Notes: generated by a model from the sequence alone, not told the origin. A stretch of 64,000 nucleotides of DNA from Phymatolithon calcareum (GCA_977006965.1 OZ345378.1:1922001-1986000); one strand, 5' to 3'; positions 20,860-33,180 are shown, counted from the stretch's first letter. Made by a program: numbers and translations.

Positions 20860-22590
20860 GCGTACACATGTGTAGATAGGGAGTGAGAAAAGAGGCGTAC
20901 GTGAGGCATGGGTCGCAAAGGGTAAGAGGTGGGTGGAGCAAGAGGAATACCGGAGGCGGAAGGGGTAGATGGGGACTTCCATAAGGGCCGTATAAGAGGC
21001 AAAGGAAAAAAGAAAGGGTACAAGGGCAAAATAAGTTGTGGTACAAGGGCTGAAAAGGAAGCGATAAGAAGAGCACAAAGATAAAATGGGGTGTGACAAG
21101 GAGAGCAGTAAGCAGAAAAAGGGGTAAAAAGAGAGTGAGAATGAAGTGAAAAGAGGAAGGAACGGTACTAGGGGGGAAAGCTGTAAAAGGGGAGTGACAT
21201 AAATGTGAAATGAGTGGGCTTTACGTTTGTGAGAGAAGTTCCAAGGAGGGAACAAAGGGAGAATGGAGATTGACACAAGGGCGCAAGGAGTAGAAGGATA
21301 GTGACACAACGGGCGTACTAAGGGATAAAGGAGAGGCGAAAGGCTGCGTAAGTAGTAAATGCCGACAAATATAGTAAAAGAGCAATGAAAAGAAGGGCGC
21401 AAGGAGTACAAGAGGGGTTAAGACAAGATCGAAAGAGATAAAGAAGAAGTGACACAAAGCGCACAAGGAGCAGAAGCCATGTTTTAAGAATAACAAAGGG
21501 GAAAAAAGGGACGAGAAAGGAGGGCAAAAGAGATGCAATGTGATTTACACAAAAGGAGGAAAGTGGAAACGGAAGTGAAAAGAAGGTGGTACAGATGGCA
21601 ATGGAATGGTCCAAGTGACAAAAAGAGTGAATAAGAATTCGTGGAGTGCAACAGGGGCGGACAGGGGATAAACAAGAGCGGTAGTGCATAGCATGCGAGT
21701 AATGAGAAGTGTGTTGGATGAGCAGGCCAAGGAGCGAAATTTGGGAATATTCGAGCGCAGTACAATGACACATGAAGCGGAGCAAGAACATGAGAGTTGC
21801 ACGCTGGGTAGGGCAGGACACAAGACTCACAAGATTGGCGAAAAAGGGTTAGTGGAAGGTAAGAATACAAAATACGGAGATAGAGGGGCGTCAGAGAAGG
21901 ACGCTAAATTGGAGGACTCAGTTTTTCGGATAAAGGAAGGGGCATATGTAGTGACAAGAAGGGCAGAAGAGGTCAAAGACTGAATCGCATGGAGAGGTGA
22001 AAGTGTAGAGCGATGGACAAAACGGGGGCATAGGATAGAAGGGGAGTGTCACAAGGGGCGTAGCAACGGAAAGAGAGCGGGACAAAGTTGCGCAAAGAGT
22101 AAATTGAGAGAAACGCAAAGAGTAAAAGGGGAGTGACGACAAGGGCACAAGAGGTAGAAGCGATGTGGCAAGAAGGGCAAAGTTGGAAAAAGGATCGAGC
22201 AAAAATGATGAAATGGAAGTGATGCAAAACGCGGAAGGGGTAAAGCAACAAGAAGGGTATCGAGGGCAGCGGAGTGATGAAATTGTCGAAAGTAGTAAGC
22301 GGAGAGTGACACGAAGGGTGAATAGGAAAAATGCAGAGTGACACAGGGCGGATGGAGGAGGAACGAGAAAGCTGATACTTAACACGCGAGTAATTACAAG
22401 TGTGGCGGATCAGAAGGCGAAGAGTGAAACTTGGGGCTGACGGAGTGCAGACCAGTGACGCATGGAGCGAAGCAATGACACGAGCTGGAACGTTGGGAAG
22501 ATGAGGATACGGGATTCACACGAGGAGCGGACAAGGGTTAGCGGAGGGTAAATATGCAAAACACGGAGACGTGCAGAAGACGGAGAAGGA
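20860..22590. repeat. Degenerate purine-rich minisatellite, about 1.7 kb
   Basis: The plus strand is dominated by A and G. Diverged versions of gtgacacaagggcgcaagga alternate with agtagaaggg or agtaaaagggg blocks; clear units include positions near 21275, 21300, 21450 and 22120. Spacing is about 30-40 bp but irregular. Long minus-strand open frames here (Leu/Ser/Pro/Cys-rich, for example SLPFYSLRPC) follow from the base composition and repetition and are not called as genes. Confidence 0.65.
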
Positions 22591-22803
22591 CACTAAATTG
22601 GAGAAATAGATCTTTTGTTTAAGTTTTCCATACTTTACACTCTTCATTTTCTATCTTCTGCATAGGTGCGAAACGCCGACTCCCAGTCACTTGTGTGCAT
22701 CCGAAAACTGATACCAGAAATCGATTCAGTCCGAGAATCTGGTCTCTAACACTTAAAAATATCTGATTTCTTTTTTTAACTTAGGGAACGGTTTGGTCTA
22801 CAG

Positions 22804-23117
22804 AGACCCGGGAAGTCGCTAAACTCGCCCATTTCGTCTCGGCGCAGAAACGAATGGGGACATCGCAAACTCCCATGTGGGCACCGTCGCTCGTCAAGAG
22901 ACGGTATACTCTTCGTGATAATAGAAGCGATATGATTCCCCCCCCGGAGACCTCTTCTGTAAGACCAGAGGTAAGTTTTACAGTTTTGCTGACTACACCA
23001 CTTTTAGCGAAATGGACCTTTTGGGTTCCGATTGGGCCCCTCGTGTCTCGCCAGAAGTGTTGCCCAAGCGTCAGCAGATGCACTGGTAACACTGGAATAA
23101 AAATTTCCTCTTCTTCT
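22804..23117 (+). mobile_element. SINE family R, copy 1 (314 bp)
   Basis: Flanked by the 7-bp direct repeat TCTACAG at 22797-22803 and 23118-23124. It starts AGACCCGGGAAGTCGCTAAA and ends with a (TTC)n tail. The copy at 35741-36166 (minus) shares the same 5' and 3' ends, which fixes the element limits. The last 200 bp resemble the 3' UTR of the LINE at 58232-59692 (minus), including an aacgcatctgcagacgc-type segment. It is non-coding and was presumably mobilised by that LINE. I did not find a convincing tRNA head. Confidence 0.65.
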
Positions 23118-23124
23118 TCTACAG

Positions 23125-23984
23125 TTCTCCAGATGACATCTATGTGTAGGTAAATGGACAGGCGCAAGAGGCGGCCATGTAGTTTACCGAACCATGACGA
23201 GTCTCGGTAATCCTGCGAGAATACATTGATTGGTGGCGGTAATGTAGAAGAGAGGAAAAGACAAGAACGAAAACGAAACTGGAACTCCAATCCGGCACAC
23301 TTAGTTTCTATTTTACGGACGTCCTCAATGGAATTTCTGTGCAACTGAAGCTCCCTTTGTCAATTATCACTGCACCTGAGAGACTTTCCATTGCGCTACA
23401 ATCCTTCGCTTACGTTGTCATTTAAGTACTTGATTTCGGACATTTTATTTGGAATGTATCAACTACCATTTCCAGCATCTCTTTCTAAATATCAGAAAGT
23501 CGTTGATTGGGCATTAAGTTTTAATATCCTTGAGTGCCTCGCCTAGTTCAGAATCTTCGTTTCTTTCTTTCTCTTCCCTGGAGTATGGGTAGCGGTAAAA
23601 TAACCAGTGCGTGCAAAGAAGCAAGTGCTTCGCTTTGTTGAGGGCTAGTAATGGTTGTATCTTGTTCTTCATGGGCTGAGGAGGGCGTCGGTCCCCCGTC
23701 CAGCGGCTTTAGGAGAGAGTGATACATTCCATTCTTCTTTTGTGTTCTTCTGCGTTCTTGCGTCTACAGTTGTGATGGGATCTTCGTTGGGGGCAATTCA
23801 CGGTTGAGAAAACATTTCAAATATCATTAAAGTAAACAAAAATTACTCGGAACACTTTTTGGTGCCACGTAAAGAAATGCCGCACTTTCTTCTGCTTTCG
23901 AAGCCGGAAGCGTCCCAGATATAAGGCGTTTTGGGAACTCAGAGAGCAAAACTCAGTCATTCACCCGAAGAACTCTGTATCGTG
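23125..23984. other. Stretch without a supportable gene
   Basis: No recognisable protein or repeat. Confidence 0.25.
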
Positions 23985-24305
23985 ATGGCACAGAGAAAAT
24001 ATCTTCGCCGGCAAGTCGGTGCAACAATTCACGCCAAAGAAACTGCAGTCAAAACTCTAGAAGAGCGTTCCCGACTTTACGGCTGTCTGGAAAAGTCGAA
24101 AAAGCTGAATGGGACCGTTGTGGAGGTTCTTTCTGAAAAACGGATCTGTCGATTAAGTCCAGGGCGTCCTGCATCTGTAGTTCGTTACGGTAGGATCATT
24201 TGGACGGCGGCCGTAGTGCTTGGAATCTTTGCTCCTGTTGCCGCCCATGAATTGGTTGCCCTTCCTACTATTGAAAGTGCGCTCTGTTTTGTGCGGAAGA
24301 TGTAA
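23985..24305 (+). CDS. Hypothetical 106-aa protein
   Basis: The ATG at 23985 opens a frame starting MAQRKYLRRQVGATIHAKET. The N-terminal half is rich in Lys, Arg and Glu and likely helical. A hydrophobic stretch, WTAAVVLGIFAPVAAHELVA, lies near residue 70. I recognise no family. It could be a real small gene, an exon, or chance; no paralog is visible in the window. Confidence 0.2.
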   Translation: MAQRKYLRRQVGATIHAKETAVKTLEERSRLYGCLEKSKKLNGTVVEVLSEKRICRLSPGRPASVVRYGRIIWTAAVVLGIFAPVAAHELVALPTIESALCFVRKM

Positions 24306-27300
24306 CACAGCGGCATTGATCCGGTTAGCAACCACGTACGTAGGTGAGAATCCAGGAGGTACGTGTACAGATCACAGATCGCGCGGGCATGGACGATGTT
24401 GAGCAGTCTGACGACAATATCGACGATGAACGAGGCGAGCTGGCAAGATGGTTCGCCGTATCAGCGCTGAGGAGCTTTTCATGACAGTCTCCGTGGGCGG
24501 CGATGTACGCCGCGGTTGGCGACTGCTTATTGAGTGGCTTCACCGTCGTGTCGATAGACACGTTGCATATAGACTCCTCAAGAGCGTTTCAGAAAAAGTG
24601 TTTGTAAGCGTCCTTGTCGTTCATGGGAGCGATAGCCTGGCGCATCGATGTGCTGACAGTCAACATGAGGAATGACTTGACGCAAAACTTAAAATAATCA
24701 CTACAGTGGTCATTTGAAAGGCACATAGTAACTACAATTATGAAAGAACATGGTTCGTGCAACATTTATTTATGAACGGTCATTTTTCGGGCGCCAAAAC
24801 CACCTAAAAAGTTCGGACTGGTTCATGAACGGTCTAATACGGATGTACTCTGCAGTTATTGAGATGCAGACTTATGCCAGCGGTGGTGTATCGCAGCCAC
24901 CAAACTTCAAACTTTTACCTTAAATAACCCCTTAAAGGCGTTCAATCACGGGCTGCATTTTTAAAAATTAAGCATTATAGACTGGGTACATGAGCTCATT
25001 AGCCTCCCTTCTGTTTCTCGATGTGGTCATTTTCCTATATTTTCTGGTCCTCTGTACGTCTTTACTTATTCTCCCGTGAATCCAGGAAAATAGTGTCTTA
25101 GGGATCCAGCGTCTAGGAATTCTGGTCTGCTGCTCGTTCTAAATTCTAAGAGGACTCCTCGGAAACAAGACTATTATCTCTTCCTCTCAGTATGTTCTCT
25201 CCTATACGTGGTGTAAGTGTAGAAGATTCGTGCCACATACTTCAACAGCTTTTCTGATCATCCGCCTTCGGTCGCATGGCATATGACATGTCATACACTT
25301 GAAACATGTCCTTACGCGACTCCCGCTCTGGCTGTTGTCGCAAAGGCAGCAGTAGAATTTCTGTCCTTGGAAGAAACGTTGAGGGTAGAAGCTTCTAGAC
25401 CTTAAGAAAATACAATCTACTTCAAATGATATTCTCTAGTTTCGACAGTGCCACGAAATCTTCGAAATCTTCGAAATGCCACTATATCATTCTTCGACTA
25501 GCGTCTTTTCATTGCGTGCTTTGGTACGGGTACTACATGAAGTCAAGCTTTACGTTTGCACTTCGTTTAACAAGCAGTGATAGCAAGTTCAAGGATTGTC
25601 GATGTCCCAGCAACAAATGACAAGTGTAGTGGTCATTTGAGTTACGTAACCTTGTCATAAACTTGCCCGTAAATCCAAATGACCTCTGCAGTGGTCATTT
25701 GGAATAGTACTGTACTGTATCATAGGGATATCTCATGCCCAGCACTTCTACAATATCTCCTTGACAAAGACGTATCATACTCGAGGTATATATATCTATT
25801 CAGTTCACATGCAGCTGTCTCAAAGAATTAACTGTTAATGTCGCAATATTGGAGATAGTTCACCGTCGTACCACGTGTACAACGAGAAATGAACGCGACT
25901 TGGCCACGACCGTGGTCGCGAAGAAGACGAGGACGGCAGACGAGACGACCTTGACGATTAAAAACGTTGGCGTTTTACTTATAGGTTGGTTGGTAGTTGA
26001 CTTACTTCTTTTTGTAAAAGCTATTCCTCAGGTCTCTCGTAAGTACTCATTAGAACTAGCTTAAACAATATCAATAACGCACGTTTTCATATAAAATCCT
26101 CTGGAATCGGCTTAAAAGATAGTTTGAAGCCTCCACTAAACATTTCACTAGCTTCCACTTAAAGCTTTAAAAGCATGCAGAGCAGTAAAAATATTTTTTA
26201 AACTATTTCTAAATAGTCATCTAGGCTTTTAATAATACTTACGAGCGGTGTCGTAAGTGATTGAGATATGCTTCCACTTAAGCAATTAGAGGTCCCTTGT
26301 CGATTGTTTTAGACAGTTTAACTGGAAGCAAACAATTTAGGTCAACGTTCTTTAAAAGAAACGTGGATTAAACCTAACTCCATTTTTGTCTGACAGTTAA
26401 GGACCTACACCCATCGGGGCGCAACCTGAATTTTACTATATTTTTTGCCTGTTCCTTTGCTGATATAAAAAACGTTTTCGTCTAGTAATTTAGAGGATTT
26501 ATTGAGAAGGTACCATGTGTCCCAACTTGAGGAAAGTCGCCTTTCTAATTGCATTATACTAGCATCGAGCTTTGTCCGTTACCTTATTCAGAATTGCATA
26601 GTATCACGTCAATGGCTCGCGCCACTTCATTCTCTTCGGTAGGGGTACATGTGGGCTTCTTCAGGGTTCTGCTGAGCGTACCAATTGCCCATGCTCCTTG
26701 CCTACCCATTTCTTCAATAAGCTTCGTTGGGTTCCTAGGGAAGTGTCCTAAAAACCATCTTGCGCAAAGAATTCTGTGTCTGCTTTCTTTCATCCTCAGT
26801 GCAAACGTTTTTTTTTTCGCGGCGCGAACTTTTTTGCCACCTAGACCTTCGATATTACTGAATTTGCGGGTATTCATGTGGCAGTCTACAACCATTCGAA
26901 ACTTTTGACTGGGGCAATAAGAAATTAAAAGAGTCGTTTTTGACATAATTGTCCATCTTGGTAGGCGATTCTTTGCAAAATCAGAATTACGAGAAGTGCT
27001 CTACTCCTTATTTCATTCCTTTTCTTCGATGTTTTTTGATTTTTGTACAGCCTACTTTCTTGGATTTCTAGCTCGGCCTGGTCAAACCCTGGACTTCCGA
27101 ACAAGGAAGCATTCTCGGAAACCCATTCCGAACTTGTAAGATAAGCTTCGACCAGGCCTTCGGAGCAATATACTGCAATATACTGCAGTATATTGAAATA
27201 CCATGGTATTTCAATATTATTCCTTGATCTGTTTCTATTGGAATACATATTGATAAGCGGCTGAATTGTAGATCAATTGATTGCTCAGCGTGATACGTAA

Positions 27301-27433
27301 AACTTCGTCCCAGACAGGCCATTAACGTGGAGGATAGTGTCATGTTTCTACGCTATCGTTCTGCTCAAGTCAGAGAGTCAACATTTTGTTTGCTCTATCA
27401 TGACCGCGCGTGTTGAGCCTTTCATTTGCGAAG
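24306..27433. other. Long stretch without a supportable gene; scattered short repeats
   Basis: The motif agtggtcatttg occurs near 24705, 25629 and 25690; around 25680 it forms a small palindrome (ccaaatgacc...ggtcatttgg). About 26498-26540 repeats a 40-bp segment also found near 10673. Two adjacent perfect palindromes, caatatactgcagtatattg and gaaataccatggtatttc, lie near 27177-27215. No coding region convinced me. Confidence 0.3.
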
Positions 27434-28060
27434 ATGGCAGGCAAACCGAAACCAGCTTACATTGTTAAGGCTCTCATGACGAAACGCGATGGTAATGGTT
27501 AGGACATACCGTCTCGGAAAGGCCAAGAATTCACCCGGCGCGATGTACCCTGTTTGGTCTTTTCCTGCTCCCGCGGAAGTTATTGCAAAAATTCCGTACC
27601 CACAGAATCGTTCGAGAAAGGCACCGGGTGGAGGAACCCGTACTCGCACCTGTTATCGTGCGCTGCAGGTGGAGATGAGAACAAATTGTTTGAAATGCAT
27701 CGCACGTGCATGAAAGACGAAACGAACTGGGATAGTACTTGACACATTTCGTCGTACTTCGACTCAGCACTATCTCATATTGCTCGCGAAAAGGCCACGT
27801 ACCAGTACATTGATGTCATCATCGCTCTTTATCTACCAATATCTTACGTTGAGAACCCGCGCTTTCGTGACTTCAGTAAGGTGGATGAGAAGATTTCTAT
27901 CAAAGCATTTCGGGACACAGTTTTTAAGTTGGTGGAACTGATCGAAATTGGAGTGAGGAATGACCTCAAAAATACTCGTGGTGCTGTGATGCATGATGCT
28001 TGGACCAAAAATGGTTCGCATTAACTCGGCATTTTCGCTGTCGTTTCAAATGAATCCAAT
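27434..28060 (+). pseudogene. hAT-family transposase, N-terminal part, inactivated
   Basis: One continuous frame from ATG 27434 (MAGKPKPAYIVKALMTKRDG) contains stops near 27502, 27740 and 28022 but no frameshift. It has a BED-finger-like region (YCKNSV, then NPYSHLLSCAAGGDENKLFE). This is followed by a segment typical of hAT transposases: LYLPISYVENPRFRDFSKVD, then AFRDTVFKLVELIEIGVRND, then GAVMHDAWTKNGSH. The catalytic first Asp of the family would lie in MHDAWT. TAG, TGA and TAA are all used, so an altered genetic code does not rescue it. The C-terminal half is absent. Confidence 0.65.
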
Positions 28061-28138
28061 AGCAATAGGGGTATTGGTAGATTCAAACATATTGGCGAAA
28101 GGGAGCTATTGGCAATAGGTTTTGCTCATCAGCGTCAT

Positions 28139-29222
28139 GTCCCAATAAAACTACAATATATTGCTCCCAAGGCCTGGCTTCGGCAGACAGGATTTGTACT
28201 GAGGTGAGGAATCACTCGGGAATACTGTAGCGCCAGGCTCACAAGAACCCGACGCTACTCTGCTCAGAGAAGACCGGAGGAGAGAAAAAGTGCGGGAGAG
28301 ACAAAAAGAATGAATGACTGAAGTGAAGAAAGAAAAGAGAAAGAAGAGAAAACAAGAAACGAAGAGGAGGAGTGGTAGAAATAGGCGTCCTGATGACGCG
28401 TGAGATGAATGATGACAAAAGCAAAAAGAAGGAAGGGTGTAAAGCGTTGAGCGATTCGGCAACGCTGGATGATGGCGACCTTGGATGGGCCGTCAACTTC
28501 AGATAGTGTAGCGGAACGGAACAACACAGGTGTTCGGCGCGTTGAGAGAAGCGACTCCACACTGGCTTGTGCGGCGAAGTGCTTTCAGCACGAGAACAGA
28601 CGGGCAGAATCGACGTCGTCTGTTGAGGCGGCGACCTTGGAAGGGCCGTCGATCTTGAGGCGAACGCACGAAAAGAAAAGGGAAGGATCTGTCTCTAGGT
28701 TATTGCCGTACCGGCTTGCACGGAAGAAGAAGAGATCAGATAGGGGTGGAAAGTCTCCGACTACGCGTGGTCGAGGGAATTCACAGGCTTGATGCGTGTA
28801 GGATCCAAGCACTCGAGCCGAAATCCCGAAACCTCCACCTTCCTTTACTAAGAGGAAGGGACAAACTATCTTATATACTACTAGCAAAGCGAAAAACAAA
28901 AGTTCTACATGCCCATGGGACACGTTGCCCAGCGGATCACCTAGACAAGGAAACTAGAGTCGCGTGCCTCTGATTCGGAGTTCCATGCGGATCGCGATGA
29001 TCGCGATCAAAGTTCGTGGCGTACAGTCGCGAGAAACAAAAGCGCTTACTGCATTCCTTACAGACTCCGCCTTGCTGTCAAGTCCGGGAATGGGGCAGCA
29101 ACGGGAAAAGAAATGGAGTGGGCGCGACAAATACCCAGTGTCCTTCGCTGTTTATTTTTTCCCGAGGTAACGCATTGGGAGCTTTTAACCCTCTCGTACT
29201 GCTACAATTGAGGTTTATTGGG
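28139..29222. mobile_element. Possible terminal-inverted-repeat element (about 1.08 kb)
   Basis: TGTCCCAATAAA at about 28139 is matched by TTTATTGGGACA at about 29211-29222. Inside are a ctgaggtgaggaatcactc motif also seen at 20697 and 20797, a purine-rich tract (28290-28380) and a duplicated gcggcgaccttgga-type segment at about 28470 and 28630. No transposase is visible. Flanking duplication is unclear, so the call is tentative. Confidence 0.3.
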
Positions 29223-29616
29223 ACACAGTAAAATAATTCTTTTGCGAGGCCCACGCGCATCGAAACACGTCATAGAGTATTTCCTGTCCTTCGCCATGTG
29301 TATGCGCTCGTACTGAACAAGTTTGGAGTGAGTTCGCGCAGGGTACGCGAAGCTACAAGCAAAGCCGCGATTTTCGTGTCCAAATATGCCTATTCGTTCA
29401 GATGATCTAGACAGTTAACCGTTGCGCTTGCGGATATTATTTCAAGGTGGATGTCTTATTAAGCACAGTACCTGGACCTTTTTTTTTCGTTTTCACAAAA
29501 TCGGCTGGGAAAAAAAAGATACGGGCAGTTCTACATCGAGCAAAACAGTCAAATTTGGCCCCTAAACTGAGCTTTTCGGCCTGCGTGTCCTTTGCGGTTC
29601 ATCTGTGTACCTAATG

Positions 29617-29943
29617 AGCTACGATTTGACTATAAGTCATTGCGGCCTGGATGGGAAATGTGTTTTCATGATGAGAGGAGCTTTGGCAGACCACGAGAGA
29701 GCCATGTATGCTCTTAGGGCCTTCAAAACAGAGCATTCACGATCAGTCGCCATGCAGATAGGAATGTATATCATGAAGGCAGTCGCAGATGGAGGAATGG
29801 GAGGATCAATTGAGCACTTTGTTTTGCTCTTGACACTTCTCGACCCAGAAAAACTAGAGCCATATCATGGAGCAGAGGAATACGTATCGCAGAAGGTGGT
29901 CTGGAGAGAGCTCCATGAATTCGATTGGAAGGTACAGTTCTGA
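29617..29943 (+). CDS. Hypothetical 108-aa open frame
   Basis: The ATG at about 29617 opens a frame starting MSYDLTISHCGLDGKCVFMM and containing ALADHERAMYALRAF, SIEHFVLLLTLLDPEKLE and WRELHEFDWKVQF. Its composition is protein-like, with a balanced hydrophobic pattern and few rare residues. I recognise no family. It could be an exon or a remnant of a larger gene. Confidence 0.3.
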   Translation, partial: SYDLTISHCGLDGKCVFMMRGALADHERAMYALRAFKTEHSRSVAMQIGMYIMKAVADGGMGGSIEHFVLLLTLLDPEKLEPYHGAEEYVSQKVVWRELHEFDWKVQF

Positions 29944-31319
29944 TGTGTACCGCTGTCATTGGCGGTACATACTAGCTCGTCGCATGGGTTATTCTCGCCG
30001 TGTAGATGAAGGATCGCGCAACGGGATATCGCCGGAGATCAATAGTGCTCTACGAGCGTACAACTAGCAAGATTCCAACTTCCATGAGTCTTAGATAGTG
30101 GACAATGAGATACTGCGCACTTTTGACAAATCAGAGATAGAAAAACGTCCATAGTCTGGGTCTTTATTGGTGTCTAGTGCCTTTACTCCACGGCATGTAG
30201 GCTGTAGCGGCTTCTAAAATCCCCGAAACATAAAGATGCCCTACAATCAGGGCATGCGACCCGCTCATACCTGCACAACGAAGGAGCGCGGGGGCTCTTC
30301 AGAGCTATCCATCTTTGTGCTTCCCTTGCAGCGGACGTCCAAGCCGAGAACTTTATGATGTCAAAATGTATGCGCTCTCTGTGATTCTGATGGTAAAGCT
30401 TCTGAACTGCTTCCTTCCTGTGTACGTCACTCTCTACATTATAGATCCAACAAAACTTACTCATGCTCTGAAAAACTGGACACATAACATTCCTAAGACC
30501 CTAATGATACGACGAACGTAGATTAAAATGGTGCTGGGGCTCAATAACAGCGGTCAATACTCCGAAAGGTGGATTTTAAGACCCGAAATGGACTATCACT
30601 GAATTATTTTAACAATAAAATCTGCAAGAAGTATCCAAAAAATAAGAATGACCCAAACAGGACAGATTTTTCCAGAAAAGGATGTGCAGTACGAGAGGGT
30701 TAAATATATCTTTGCATATCCCCTGGACTTCGCTTGTTTCTCTTCCTCTTCTCCTCTGCCATCCCCGGCTCCCAGCTCCCATGGTGTTTGCTGCCTTCTA
30801 GGAGCCAGGGGAAACGGATCGTCGTGCGTCCAAACGGTGCTTTGGGCAAACGGTATTGTACGCTTAGTGGATTGTCGCGTTCGTCCCTACTTCGATGGTT
30901 TGATAAACGTTCTTCTGCGATCCTTGAAATTGTAGTATCACCTATTTATAAGAGTGTGTGTTTTTAAAAGGGAATCTCTGCTGATTCGCAAATTGAATTG
31001 CTTGAAAATAGAAAGGAATATTTGTTTATTCCTGAATTCCGTGTAAACAAAAATCCCTACTATTCACGACCGGCAGGCAAACCTGACAATCAATTTCGAG
31101 ATAAATGTCCAACTATGCAAGTTCTAGCGTGAGATCGTCACATCACATTTCCACGCCCAAGTCGCTGCTCTATTGTCGCGAACAACCGAAAATATATTCC
31201 GGATGTAAAATGAATAAACTCAGAGACTTGTTGCAATTAATTTGTACTGGCAACAAATATTCCGAAATTATTCAAAAGCGATTTTCCGTGATTTCGACTC
31301 ATTATGCGAATATGAAATC
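29944..31319. other. Stretch without a supportable gene
   Basis: Only short overlapping frames without recognisable content. Confidence 0.25.
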
Positions 31320-31715
31320 TCAGATAAACATCCCATGGAGCTTAAGCTGCTCCATCGCGTTCTGCTTTTCTCGCTGGCAGACTTCCAGAATGGTTGTCAG
31401 TAACGCTTTCTCCTTCTCCGTAGTGTCAATAACTCATTCTAACGCCCGAATGTATGCCTCTTCTCCGTGCTGCCGTGCATTCTTTCGAATGCGGCGCTTC
31501 TCCGCCTCAGTGCCATTTTTTAGTTTCTCTGCATGCTGTCCTTCATACTTCTTTGCTTCTTCTTCTTCGATCATTCTCGCAATGTGAACGGGGCGTGAGT
31601 CTTGAGACTGCGACCCCGTGGAGCGATGCGCGGGGGTCGAGGGGGGTCTCTGCGCTGATCTGTTCGAAGCTGAGCTATCTCCTCGTCCTACCATCGACTT
31701 CTGCCTGCTATACAA
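31320..31715 (-). pseudogene. Basic coiled-coil small protein, paralog 4 (inactivated)
   Basis: The frame aligns with paralogs 2 and 3: HIARMIEEEEAKKYEGQH, RRIRKNARQHGEEAYIRALE, then after an in-frame TGA at 31434-31436, VIDTTEKEKALLTTILE and CQREKQNAMEQLKL. The TGA stands where the paralogs have Arg. At the expected start the codon is TTG (31713-31715), not ATG. With both start and mid-protein damage this copy is probably dead, although the C-terminal part is well preserved, so inactivation is recent. Confidence 0.65.
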
Positions 31716-33112
31716 TGTTCGTATGGCTTGTTGTAATCTCTACAAGCACTTGACTTGTAAAATCAGTTTCTGTATACGCACAGAGAGAAATGAAGATTTC
31801 GACTTGTAGAAAAGGTGCGTCTGGCGTTTTTGCATTATCCACTGCGAGCAAATATTCATTCTATCATGGGTTTCGACTTAATGTCAAGTAATAAATTGGC
31901 TGGTAGAGGAGGCAATCTCGAGTATGAAAACAGAGTTTGTTTTCTTGCCGATTAAGCGCACTGCATATTGCCACGCGGGTGGATGGTGGCGTCAGAAAAT
32001 AATGGAAAAATTAATTACTGGAAATAATGAGCATATGTTTGGACATTTTCGTCCCCGGAACGACGTCTGCACTTTATTACAGCGCACGAGAAAAGTAAGA
32101 TAATCATTACGAGACAGTCTGGTCATTTTTCGAGATGATCAGACGATATGTGCATCCAGACCTGTATATGAGCTTCAATTTGAACAAAACTGGATAGTGT
32201 AGTTTACTCTTGGAGCAAAAATTAGGACAAGCATACGTGATGCTACGAGCTTTCCTGCAATCCATCCGATCAAGAATCATCCCAGATCAAGTGCTACGTC
32301 AGCTGCAGTCTATATAACGCAATCATGGCCTCATGTAGGTATGCACAAGTAATTTTTGACAAAGATTGCGACCGAGGGTCAATTTTTGTCGTTCCTCCAT
32401 TTGGCACAATGGTCCACTCCGATTCCACATTCCACTGTCTCTTTTCATCAAATAGAATCGGCACGAGCTTCGATCCTGGATCAGGTCTTGCTTTAAAATT
32501 GAAACGCGACCTCACATTGTCATCATTATTCGCGTAGAACATGGCCATAATATTCTCAAGAGTGCCTGCTGTAGAATAAGTACAGCAGGGACACCAAATT
32601 TTGGAGTGCAGATGTTACTGAGCGCCCGATCTTCTCATGTGTGATTATTGACTTTCATCCACGTGGAAATACCCCGATCTGACTCACTGGAATCTTGCCA
32701 TTTTTACATCACCGTGTGGGCAGCAAATTGAGATTTAGGAAAGAATGTTTTTGGTGGAGTGTTCTTTGTATGCTGATCCACGAGAGAGTAAAAGTACTCA
32801 GACCCTGGAAAGAGCAAACAGGGCCTGTTTGGGGCCGTTGGCCTAAGATCTAGCTACAGCAATCCCTGCGATCACTATCAATTCATGCGGATGACGTCAC
32901 AAGAACTGCTTTCAAAATTCGAACTCTTATCGGTTATGTGTCACTTGTGCTCCGGGTCAGAGTCTCCAGCTGCAACTGGTACATGAAGCGAAAGAGCGGA
33001 AGTCAGAGCTTCCACCGATGACACATCTGACCATTAAAACACAACATGCTGCTCACTGGTGTATAGTATTCGCGCAGGGTAGTAAGTGCATGACAGGAAA
33101 TCAGCTTAGATT
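31716..33112. other. Mostly without a supportable gene
   Basis: Apart from the possible exon at 32294-32560, no gene is seen. A small perfect hairpin, cctgctgta...tacagcagg, lies at about 32565-32590. Confidence 0.25.
32294..32560 (-). CDS. Possible coding exon, function unknown
   Basis: The minus-strand frame reads MAMFYANNDDNVRSRFNF, then LVPILFDEKRQWNVESEW and TIVPNGGTTKIDP, ending at a stop at 32294. The composition looks like real protein. Upstream on the minus strand, a pyrimidine-containing tract ending ttattctacag could be a splice acceptor. No family recognised. Confidence 0.25.
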   Translation of the reverse strand, partial: LENIMAMFYANNDDNVRSRFNFKARPDPGSKLVPILFDEKRQWNVESEWTIVPNGGTTKIDPRSQSLSKITCAYLHEAMIALYRLQLT

Positions 33113-33180
33113 AGCCCTCTTAAAGCCTACAACTCTAGGAGCCCTTTATAGCAGATGACGAAGCCCTGCCTGATGAGACC
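33113..33180. repeat. Partial copy of the foldback-element end
   Basis: ttaaagcctacaactctagg...gatgacgaagccctgcc matches the right end of the foldback element at about 33960-34010, in the same orientation. Confidence 0.55.

Noticed and set aside
20854-22385. Several minus-strand open frames of 90-185 codons in the 20.8-22.4 kb region
   Set aside because: They are Leu/Ser/Pro/Cys-rich in overlapping frames and follow from a purine-rich repeat on the other strand; no domain or start context.
27434-28060. Alternative genetic code reading through stops in the hAT frame
   Set aside because: TAG, TGA and TAA all occur there, while intact frames elsewhere end normally.
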